Shown here piece after piece: positions 15,770-21,737 of a stretch of 44,540 nt of DNA; positions within the stretch are counted from its first letter, which is position 1; every line of letters begins with the position of its first letter. The DNA lies in assembly GCA_964570325.1 (NCBI GenBank), contig CAZMXS010000038.1:1-44540 (forward strand). The letters are read 5' to 3'. The position numbers and the translations under genes are program-made. The DNA comes from CAZMXS01 sp964570325. GTDB lineage: Bacteria; Verrucomicrobiota; Kiritimatiellia; CAIQIC01; CAZMXS01. Under the pieces are notes generated by a model. It was not told where the DNA came from. It made no database searches and saw only the letters and a list, made by a program, of their open reading frames with translations.

Positions 15770-15925
15770 ATGAAGTCATACGTTGGCGTCGCGCCCAGAG
15801 ACCGTCAGAGCAAAGTGTTGAGCGAACTCGGCCGCCCGACGTTCCGCAAGATTGGGCTCAGCGAGTACTGCCGCTACATATCGAGCGAGGATTTCCGCAA
15901 CCTGATCGCGAAAATGAAGGTATAG
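15770..15925 (+). CDS. 51-residue basic protein, possible cassette gene or RHS immunity candidate
   Basis: The short frame starts MKSYVGVAPRDRQSKVLSEL and continues with FRKIGLSEYCRYISSEDFRN. Its composition is protein-like and it ends 68 bp before an attC left core (15994). It lies 73 bp after the RHS stop. Small genes directly after RHS genes are often immunity proteins, but 51 residues is short and no family was recognised. It may be a fragment. Confidence 0.4.
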   Translation: MKSYVGVAPRDRQSKVLSELGRPTFRKIGLSEYCRYISSEDFRNLIAKMKV

Positions 15926-15993
15926 GGGGGGACACATTCAACCAAGCATTCTCGAGAAGATCGGGGCGTCATTGGAAGAGGACAAAGAGAGTC

Positions 15994-16053
15994 CCCGACC
16001 AAGAGGTCGAGTTTTTTGCCCGGTGCGGGCAAAACAAAACTCACCTCGGCCGT
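15994..16053 (+). other. attC site (left part and hairpin; right core at 16428-16434)
   Basis: The left core CCCGACC (15994-16000) is followed by a hairpin GAGTTTTTTGCCCG-GTG-CGGGCAAAACAAAACTC with two unmatched bases, then CACCTCGGCCGT. It shares its tip and the ACTCAC right arm with the sites at 2556 and 19592, which fixes its orientation. The right core (TTCGAC at 16429-16434) is cut off by intron 4. Confidence 0.7.
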
Positions 16054-16428
16054 GTGCGCCGGGCATGTCCGATCGCTAGGAGGTGCAAGACCTCTGTTCA
16101 GGTAAACGCGGAACCGAATGCGGGAATGGGGGTGCTGGATCATATGGCGTCTGTGCCGCTACCAATGGAAACAATGGCGCGCGCGCGGATATGGGGAACT
16201 CCGGCGTCGCGGCGTGGACCGCGCATTTGCTTGGAACACCGGTAAGTCAGCGCGCGGGGTTTGGCGCCTGAACCGAAGCCCGGCGCTGGCCATTGCCCTG
16301 CCCACGGACTTCTTTGCCAAACTGGGCCTTCCCATGTTACAGGAGGTTTGCTAACGGAATCGCCGGGTACGTGACCCATATGCCCGGTGGTGTGGGAAGG
16401 GCAGCGCCGCGAGGCGTCCCTATCCCGA
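16054..16428 (+). mobile_element. Group IIC intron 4 remnant, sense orientation, in the right core of an attC
   Basis: The plus strand begins GTGCGCCGGGCATGTCC followed by GGAGGTGCAAGACCTC and a TTCAGG element, as at the 5' end of the other introns. A deletion then leads directly to the last 70 or so residues of the maturase. A domain V-like segment (CCCATATGCCCGGTGGTG) and a 3' end at CCCGA (16428), followed by TTCGAC, complete it. Only 375 bp remain. Unlike introns 1-3 it points in the cassette direction and sits at the right, not the left, attC core. Confidence 0.75.
16118..16354 (+). pseudogene. C-terminal fragment of a group II intron maturase
   Basis: The frame encodes WRLCRYQWKQWRARGYGELRR, then KSARGVWRLNRSPALAIAL and FFAKLGLPML. 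This is the C-terminal DNA-binding/maturase end also seen in the intron 1 and intron 2 proteins. No reverse-transcriptase motifs remain. It is a remnant inside intron 4. Confidence 0.8.
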
Positions 16429-16438
16429 TTCGACGAAA

Positions 16439-17095
16439 ATGAAAACAATCGGAACAGCGCTTCTCCTGGCACTGTGCGCGAGCAGCCTGGTCGGCTGCAT
16501 GTGTGTCGAGAAAGTAAAGAAGATTGGCGTACATACTCTTCAACTTTCACCACGTGCATTCTGGACAAACTCATGTCACGACCGACTTCTGGAGTGCCAG
16601 TTGACAGATTTCAGGCCTGCCTCATCTCGTCGGGTAGACATGGGCCCCCGCTACGTTTGCGCGAGTCAATCTGCCTGGGCCTCTATTGAGGCACACGCAG
16701 CCGCTTTCGCGCGTCCAGACGACAAGGCCTTTGCCGTGATAACAGCCGGATTCATAAAATCAGACCTCACAAATGCCACTCCAGACGGATTCAGACTCGT
16801 TCCACCCATATCGGACAAATACCGTGCGCCGCGGCTCCCATCCGAGTGCGCTCCATGGAACCAGGTTCCCGATCTTGGTGCTGGATCATGCCCCCACTAT
16901 TTGGTGTCGGTATCAAACAAGTCATTTACCCTTTTGGTATGCGAGACCCAAATAGCAGCAGCTGACGCCCAGCGCACTGATGCGTGGCATCGCCCGGCAC
17001 AAATCCTACTGGTCCCGGCCGTTCTTGTGGACATTGTGACCTCACCGATTCAGTTGATCATGATCCTACATGAACTGAGCAAGATTGACGGATGA
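16439..17095 (+). CDS. Lipoprotein, hypothetical (cassette gene)
   Basis: This 218-residue protein has a lipoprotein signal (MKTIGTALLLALCASSLVGC) with the lipobox LVGC. It should be exported and lipid-anchored at that Cys. The body holds several Cys residues and a hydrophobic stretch near the end (LLVPAVLVDIVTSPIQLIMIL) that could be a membrane helix. The start lies five bases after the TTCGAC core, with no visible ribosome-binding site. The stop TGA directly precedes an attC-type left core GTCGAAC (17096-17102). The family was not recognised. Confidence 0.7.
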   Translation: MKTIGTALLLALCASSLVGCMCVEKVKKIGVHTLQLSPRAFWTNSCHDRLLECQLTDFRPASSRRVDMGPRYVCASQSAWASIEAHAAAFARPDDKAFAVITAGFIKSDLTNATPDGFRLVPPISDKYRAPRLPSECAPWNQVPDLGAGSCPHYLVSVSNKSFTLLVCETQIAAADAQRTDAWHRPAQILLVPAVLVDIVTSPIQLIMILHELSKIDG

Positions 17096-17132
17096 GTCGA
17101 ACAAAATAAGGATTAGCCGTGTGCGATAGCCA
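17096..17132 (+). repeat. Left half of an attC, repeat of the site at 5667
   Basis: GTCGAAC (17096-17102) is followed by AATAAGGATTAGCC and TGTGCGA, matching 5667-5703 at nearly every position. The right half with AATCCT and GTTGAAC is missing. The sequence runs instead into a truncated PIN gene. A deletion or recombination through this attC is the likely cause. Confidence 0.55.
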
Positions 17133-17373
17133 CATGAAGCAAGGCCATGTCGTTAACATAACAGAAGACATTGCTCTGCGTGCGGCGCTCATCAGCATCA
17201 AACACAGACTCCCGATGGCTGACAGCCTCATGCTATCCACCACATATGCGCATCGGGCAATCCTCTGGACGCAGGATGAACACTTCAAAGCGTTTGAAAA
17301 CGTGAAATTCAAGGAAGCCCGAACCCGCGTCTCCGCCGGACGCTCCGCCCGCGGCGGGCGTCGCGTCCGGTGA
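17119..17373 (+). pseudogene. 5'-truncated PIN-domain (VapC-like) toxin gene
   Basis: The frame holds only the C-terminal half of a PIN domain: NITEDIALRAALISIKHRLP, MADSLMLSTTYAH, then AILWTQDEHFKAF. The N-terminal half with the first catalytic Asp and the Glu is absent, and no antitoxin gene is nearby. The last roughly 18 residues (Arg/Gly-rich) are read from the attC at 17318-17388. It is non-functional as a nuclease. Confidence 0.75.
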
Positions 17374-17388
17374 GGGCCGGCGTTCAGC
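17318..17388 (+). other. attC site (71 bp)
   Basis: The left core CCCGAAC (17318-17324) and right core GTTCAGC (17382-17388) flank a long palindrome. Its arms CCGGACGC-TC-CGCCCGC and GCGGGCG-TC-GCGTCCGG pair around a single G, with an internal TC/TC mismatch. GGTGAGGGC precedes the right core, as in other sites of the family. Confidence 0.78.
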
Positions 17389-17404
17389 TGATAGAGACAA
17401 CGTG

Positions 17405-18100
17405 ATGAACTATCCCTGGCAATACGATGAGACGACCCAGATAGGAACTGACTACCGCGACGAGAGCGAGGTTGCTGCGTATGACAAACGGATGCAGAAA
17501 CTTCGCAATACGGATGTCGAGGCAACAGACATCGCAAAGGCTCTGAATCTATCGGCGAGCTCAACCGTGTGGGAGATCGGTACCGGCACAGGAGAATGCG
17601 CTATTGCCATCTGCGGGGTGGTCAAACATGTCTACGCCACGGACGTTTCTCCCGTGATGCTTGAATATGCCCGTCAAAAGACGAAACGGCGCGGTATTAC
17701 GAATGTCACATTTGCAGAAGGCGGGTTCCTGTCAGGATTTCGTCCTGATCATCCTATAGATGGCATTATCACGCAGCTAGCATTACATCACCTCCCGGAT
17801 TTTTGGAAGTCGAAAGCCATTTCAGCAATTGCCAACAGTCTTCAATCTGGCGGGCGCCTGTATCTTCGCGACGTTGTGTTCCCTTCGGCAACTGTTGATT
17901 ACGACGCCTACTTTCAAGCGGTAATAGAGGGTGTTAGATCACGCGCAGGCGACGATGTGGCCGAGCAAACCGTCCAGCACATCAAGACCGAGTATTCGAC
18001 ACTGGATTGGATCCTTGAAGGAATGATCGCGCGCACCGGATTGACGATCATTGAAAAGAGACAGGAAGGATTCCTGTCTCTTTATATCTGTGAAAAATGA
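17405..18100 (+). CDS. Class I SAM-dependent methyltransferase (cassette gene)
   Basis: This 231-residue Rossmann-fold methyltransferase has motif I VWEIGTGTGECA (about residues 56-67) and VYATDVSPVMLEYAR, with the acidic residue that binds the SAM ribose. GIITQLALHHLPD is motif IV and GGRLYLRDV is motif V/VI. The substrate cannot be told from sequence; the overall layout fits small-molecule (UbiE/Tam-like) methyltransferases. The start follows an attC core by 17 bp, and the stop lies two bases before the next attC left core, so the gene fills its cassette exactly. Confidence 0.85.
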   Translation: MNYPWQYDETTQIGTDYRDESEVAAYDKRMQKLRNTDVEATDIAKALNLSASSTVWEIGTGTGECAIAICGVVKHVYATDVSPVMLEYARQKTKRRGITNVTFAEGGFLSGFRPDHPIDGIITQLALHHLPDFWKSKAISAIANSLQSGGRLYLRDVVFPSATVDYDAYFQAVIEGVRSRAGDDVAEQTVQHIKTEYSTLDWILEGMIARTGLTIIEKRQEGFLSLYICEK

Positions 18101-18102
18101 AA

Positions 18103-18162
18103 GCCAAACCATGCCCTGCTGCACACGGCGCTACCGCGCGCCGGGAAGGGCTATCGTTCGGC
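18103..18162 (+). other. attC site, compact and intact (60 bp)
   Basis: The left core GCCAAAC (18103-18109) and right core GTTCGGC (18156-18162; complement GCCGAAC) differ at one position. The inner arms ATGCCCT and AGGGC-TAT differ by one extra base, and the tip stem is GGCGC/GCGCC. It has the simple R''-L''-L'-R' layout of short attC sites. Confidence 0.8.
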
Positions 18163-18175
18163 GCAAGAGAGAATT

Positions 18176-19234
18176 ATGAATCTGGCTGATCTGGGATTTG
18201 ATAGCTGGTTTGAGCAACGTTGCGCGCCCCTGCTCCAGTCGGGACACAGTATTGCGCGCGTGACGGCCGTTGATCGGGGCGCATTCCTCATCCGAGATCA
18301 ACACGCCGAGACTTATGCGGAACTCGCGGGCAAATTCCGATTCGCAATCAAGTCCACCATCGGTTTGCCGTGTGTGGGTGACTGGGTGTGCGTACAGTGC
18401 CCTGCGTCGGGCGGCCCCGCCATTATTCACAGCGTTGTCCCAAGAAAGACATTCCTGCGCCGCAAGTGCCCTGACAAGACTGTAGACTTCCAGTTGATTG
18501 CGGCGAACATTGATGTCGCTTTTATCGTGCAGGCTTGTGGCTATGATTTCAATCTGGCGAGGCTCGACCGATACTTGGTGATGACCAACGAGGGCGCGAT
18601 TGAGCCGTGGATACTGCTGACGAAGACCGATCTCGTATCGCCCGGGGAACTGAATCATGCTATCGAGCAAGTAAAGCACAGGTGCGCTTTCGCCCCGATC
18701 ATTGCGCTCAGCAATACGACAGGCGTCGGCCTGGACGAGTTGCGGGCGCTTCTTGTCTCGGGACGAACCTATTGTCTGCTTGGCTCCTCGGGAGTTGGGA
18801 AAACCACGCTAATCAATCGGCTGATTGGCCGTGACGCATATAACACAAGAGCCGTCAGCGAGACGGGAGAAGGCGTCCATACGACTTCCCGACGCCAGTT
18901 GCTTGTGCTGGATAACGGTTCCATGTTGATTGATACGCCAGGGATGCGCGAGTTGGGACTTCTCGGGACAGGCGATGGACTGGACAACACATTCTCCGAC
19001 ATCCACGAACTCTCCGTGAACTGTCGCTTTGCCGATTGCACACATACCAACGAGCCCGGATGCGCCGTCCTTTTGGCCGTGGAGAATGGGACCATCCGTG
19101 ATGACCGTTACCGGAGCTATCTCAAGCTTAAGAAGGAAACCGAGTTCCATAATCTCTCCTACGTCGAGAAGCGGAAGAAGGACAGAGCATTCGGTCGTTT
19201 CATCAAGTCTGCTAAGAAAAGCATGAGGAAGTAG
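18176..19234 (+). CDS. rsgA: RsgA/YjeQ-like ribosome-associated GTPase (cassette copy)
   Basis: This 352-residue protein has an N-terminal OB-fold region (about 25-95) and a circularly permuted GTPase domain: G4 TKTD at 149-152, G1 GSSGVGKT at 203-210 and G3 DTPG at 253-256. A C-terminal zinc site follows (CRFADCTHTNEPGC, about 283-298). RsgA matures the 30S subunit by checking the decoding centre; longer variants of this branch are common. All GTPase motifs are present. It lies between two attC sites, so it seems to be carried as a cassette rather than being the housekeeping copy, although a chromosomal copy cannot be checked here. Confidence 0.88.
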   Translation: MNLADLGFDSWFEQRCAPLLQSGHSIARVTAVDRGAFLIRDQHAETYAELAGKFRFAIKSTIGLPCVGDWVCVQCPASGGPAIIHSVVPRKTFLRRKCPDKTVDFQLIAANIDVAFIVQACGYDFNLARLDRYLVMTNEGAIEPWILLTKTDLVSPGELNHAIEQVKHRCAFAPIIALSNTTGVGLDELRALLVSGRTYCLLGSSGVGKTTLINRLIGRDAYNTRAVSETGEGVHTTSRRQLLVLDNGSMLIDTPGMRELGLLGTGDGLDNTFSDIHELSVNCRFADCTHTNEPGCAVLLAVENGTIRDDRYRSYLKLKKETEFHNLSYVEKRKKDRAFGRFIKSAKKSMRK

Positions 19235-19249
19235 AGCAGGGACCCCGAA

Positions 19250-19591
19250 GCGGGTCAGGGGGAATGATTAGTTTCCCCTTCCCACACTACGGACATGCGG
19301 ATCCGCATCCAGCGGTTCAGAAGATTTCCCCGTCACGGAGACGAGTCACCCGGACTGGTTTGCTGCCGGGTGGTGATACGCAATCCACAGGTCACGAATA
19401 GAGATCAAGCCCTGTGATTTCAGCCAGGCGTCGTTCAGGCCCCACCGCGTCGTCATCGTGGGGGAGGTCTGCCCATAACTCTTGCGGCTAAGCGCAGTCA
19501 GAAGAACTTACCTTCGACGATTCATTCTCTAAATTGATCCTCCGAAAGAGGACTTGAACCCGATAAGTTCACACACATACTGGACGTACAC
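19250..19591 (-). mobile_element. Group IIC-attC intron 3, strongly deleted
   Basis: The minus strand begins GTGTACGTCCAGTATG at 19591 and ends ACCCGC at 19250, with a domain V-like stem (CTGAACCGCTGGATGCGG). Only 342 bp remain: the 5' end of domain I, the last part of the maturase gene and the 3' domains. It is clearly related to intron 1, sharing most of the 3' quarter and the 5' 90 bp. The maturase end keeps the Trp codon lost in intron 1. It splits an attC at CCCCGAA (19243-19249). Confidence 0.82.
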
Positions 19592-19654
19592 CAACAGGTT
19601 GCGCGTGTTTTTTGCCCGGAGCGGGCAAAAATCCGCTCACTGGTAACGTTGGGC
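19592..19654 (+). other. attC site (right part; left core at 19243-19249)
   Basis: A hairpin with TTTTTTGCCCG-GAG-CGGGCAAAAA, the same tip as at 2556 and 15994, is followed by CTCACTGGTAAC and the core GTTGGGC (19648-19654). This is the best match to the general GTTRRRY core in the window and the last attC seen before the backbone. Confidence 0.75.
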
Positions 19655-19673
19655 AAACATGAGGGGAAACGGT

Positions 19674-20195
19674 ATGGTTGGTTGTCAAACAACAGCAAAG
19701 GCGGGCTTTCTTGTTCAAAAAGTCCGGACCGCAATAGTCCTTGTCCTTCTGAAACTCGTTTTCGGCTTCTTTTCGCTATCGTTAGCAATGGATTTGGAAA
19801 ACAGGAGAAACACAGTGGAAGAAGAGATATGGAAACTGGAAGAGGCCTACTTTACTAATCTTTACAGGGCCAACTATGAAGGAATCCTTGCCCTCGTACA
19901 CCCACAGTTTTTGGGTTGGCCCGCCAACCTGCCAAAACCTATCGGCAAAGAAGAGAGCGCAGAGTTTATGAAGAGGCTGATTCCTCAGCCCACACAATGT
20001 ATCATCAGAATTGAACGTGCCGGTTTGCAGCAGTCGGGAGATACGGCATTGACGCAGTATGTTCTGGATGTGGACTGCCCGATGGCATCCGGAATGGTGC
20101 GAACACAGTCATCGCGGATTACCCATACATGGATAAGACAGGAAGGCCAGTGGAAGCTTTTGGGAGGCATGAGTTTTGATGTCAAAAAGGAGTAG
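19674..20195 (+). CDS. NTF2/SnoaL-like (DUF4440-type) exported protein
   Basis: This product of about 173 residues has an N-terminal hydrophobic segment (VLVLLKLVFGFFSLSLAM) that is a signal or anchor. An NTF2-like domain follows: EEEIWKLEEAYFTNLYRANYE, then a middle part, and ITHTWIRQEGQWKLLGGMSF, the typical closing strands of SnoaL-like and DUF4440 proteins. Such domains serve as small-molecule binding pockets or enzymes; no specific activity is implied. ATG 19674 is chosen; ATG 19659 and ATG 19788 (without signal) are alternatives. It is the last cassette-like gene. Confidence 0.65.
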   Translation: MVGCQTTAKAGFLVQKVRTAIVLVLLKLVFGFFSLSLAMDLENRRNTVEEEIWKLEEAYFTNLYRANYEGILALVHPQFLGWPANLPKPIGKEESAEFMKRLIPQPTQCIIRIERAGLQQSGDTALTQYVLDVDCPMASGMVRTQSSRITHTWIRQEGQWKLLGGMSFDVKKE

Positions 20196-20402
20196 ATCAA
20201 AGTTTTCAATCGACTGGGGTGGACCCCATGGTCTAGACCAAAAAGTGTTTAGGATACAATAGAGGGTTGGGGGTCATCGGTTGTTGGTTTGTCCTGATGT
20301 TTTCCGCTCTGCTCCGTCTCCCTCCCCACCCCCATGGGGGTGGGCGCCGCGGTCAGGCCGCCGCAGCCTGATAGACCTCCTGCGGCGCACGCGATAAGCG
20401 CC

Positions 20403-20442
20403 AACGCCAAGGACCCGGCCCAGCCGGGCCGGGGGCGTTTTG
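20403..20442 (+). terminator. Rho-independent terminator
   Basis: Nested stems AACGCC/GGCGTT and CCCGGC-CCA-GCCGGG are followed by TTTTGT. It lies downstream of the last cassette-like gene and 60 bp before the first backbone gene. The short T run makes the call moderate. Confidence 0.5.
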
Positions 20443-20504
20443 TCTGCGCTTCACTCCCGTTTAAATTCCAGCTAGAATTCCGTTTAGTGAAATTATCAAG
20501 CAAT

Positions 20505-21245
20505 ATGCGCATCGGCCGATGGCTGCCGATCCTCGTGACCACTTGGCTGGGACTGGGCGGCGCCATGGCCGATCAACTGGCGCCAGGCAACTTCACCTTT
20601 GCATGGGAGCAGGAACGGTGCTGGCTGGAGGCAAACCAGGCGCCGGTCAACGCCATCCTTCGTCATGTGTCCGAAACCACCGGCATTCCCATCGTGCTGG
20701 CGCCTGCCAATACATCGGTGGTTACGGTGGCGCTGGGTGACTGCGAACTGGAGCAATTGGTTGAAACGCTAAGCGCCGGGTCCGCCATCACCTACGTGCA
20801 GGACGGTCCAAACGGCCGCTATCGGATCGAGCGCATCATCACCACCAGCACGACCCCTCCGGAAATCAAGGAAGAGCAACTGCGCGAACTGGTGCGCGCC
20901 CGGAACCGACTCGATGAAAAGCTGGCGCCCATCTCCGGGCCCCCGCTTCGCTATACCGGCATCGGCGCGCGCATCGCGCCAAGCGACGATGGCCAAGGCG
21001 TGTGGCTGTCGCCTCTGGCCGCCGGCACCCCGGCGGCCCGCGCGGGCATCCGCCCGGGCGACCTGCTGGTGGCTGTGGATGACCGGCCCGTCCGTGAACT
21101 GGGCGGCCTATCCGAAATTTCGGCGGCCATCCGCGGGCCCGAACATACGCCGGTACGGCTTCGCTTGCGTAAACCGGATGGCATTGAGGTGAATATAACT
21201 GTGATTCGTGAATGGTTCGATTCCACCGCTACCGCACGCCCGTAA
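20505..21245 (+). CDS. Exported protein with STN-like and PDZ domains
   Basis: This 246-residue protein has a signal peptide (MRIGRWLPILVTTWLGLGG, cut near AMA). Residues about 40-110 resemble the short secretin/TonB N-terminal (STN) domain: VNAILRHVSETTGIPIVLA and ELEQLVETLSAG. A PDZ domain fills residues about 150-240, with VWLSPLAAGTPAARAGIRPG and DLLVAVDDRPV. No protease domain is present, so it is probably a periplasmic scaffold or binding protein. ATG 20505 is chosen because it begins the signal peptide. The 21268 gene follows 22 bp later and may be co-transcribed. Confidence 0.72.
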   Translation: MRIGRWLPILVTTWLGLGGAMADQLAPGNFTFAWEQERCWLEANQAPVNAILRHVSETTGIPIVLAPANTSVVTVALGDCELEQLVETLSAGSAITYVQDGPNGRYRIERIITTSTTPPEIKEEQLRELVRARNRLDEKLAPISGPPLRYTGIGARIAPSDDGQGVWLSPLAAGTPAARAGIRPGDLLVAVDDRPVRELGGLSEISAAIRGPEHTPVRLRLRKPDGIEVNITVIREWFDSTATARP

Positions 21246-21267
21246 AAGAGGATGAAAGCTCGTGGCC

Positions 21268-21675
21268 ATGAATAATCATCGGAGCAAATCGGCCCCCATA
21301 GCCATGACGGAACGTAAAGGCGAGAAAATCGGTTGGACCGTAGGCTGGATCGGCGGTTTCATCTGGCTGGCCATTCTATCCGCCGTGTTCCTGGCGCAGG
21401 GGCGGCGCCTGGTGGCAGCAGTGGGGTTAGCCCTTTTCGCGCTGGCTCTTGGCAGTATTATTCTGGGCGCTCCCTGGCGGCACCCGACAACGGCATATTG
21501 GAAACTTATGCTTGCGCCTTATGGTTGCCTATTGTGCGCCATCATCTGGGCCATCTGGGCTTATGGCGGTCTGGCGACCGCTCAGATCAATGGCTGGATG
21601 TTCGTTTGGCTGATACCGCTTTTCATCCCAAGTGTCGGGGGCGGGCGTCGAAAATGGCAGAACCATCCACCCTGA
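21268..21675 (+). CDS. Small integral membrane protein
   Basis: This 135-residue protein has four predicted membrane segments (WTVGWIGGFIWLAILSAVF, LVAAVGLALFALALGSIIL, LAPYGCLLCAIIWAIWA, and WMFVWLIPLFIPS). No family was recognised and no catalytic residues are evident. It lies between the PDZ protein and hrpB on the same strand, separated by 22 and 62 bp. An in-frame ATG at 21304 is an alternative start. Confidence 0.65.
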   Translation: MNNHRSKSAPIAMTERKGEKIGWTVGWIGGFIWLAILSAVFLAQGRRLVAAVGLALFALALGSIILGAPWRHPTTAYWKLMLAPYGCLLCAIIWAIWAYGGLATAQINGWMFVWLIPLFIPSVGGGRRKWQNHPP

Positions 21676-21737
21676 ACGGCCGCGCAGCGAACCGGGCTCG
21701 AATCCCGGCTTGTTGCCCTCCTGCCGATGGGTTATCA

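Noticed and set aside
1..20200. CRISPR array
   Set aside because: The repeated palindromes are spaced irregularly by genes, differ in sequence, and no cas genes are present. They fit attC sites, not direct repeats with spacers.
21690..21715. T-arm-like stem with CTCGAAT loop resembling the 3' part of a tRNA
   Set aside because: There is no matching acceptor, D or anticodon stem upstream and no CCA-compatible end. It lies between two coding regions and is judged accidental.
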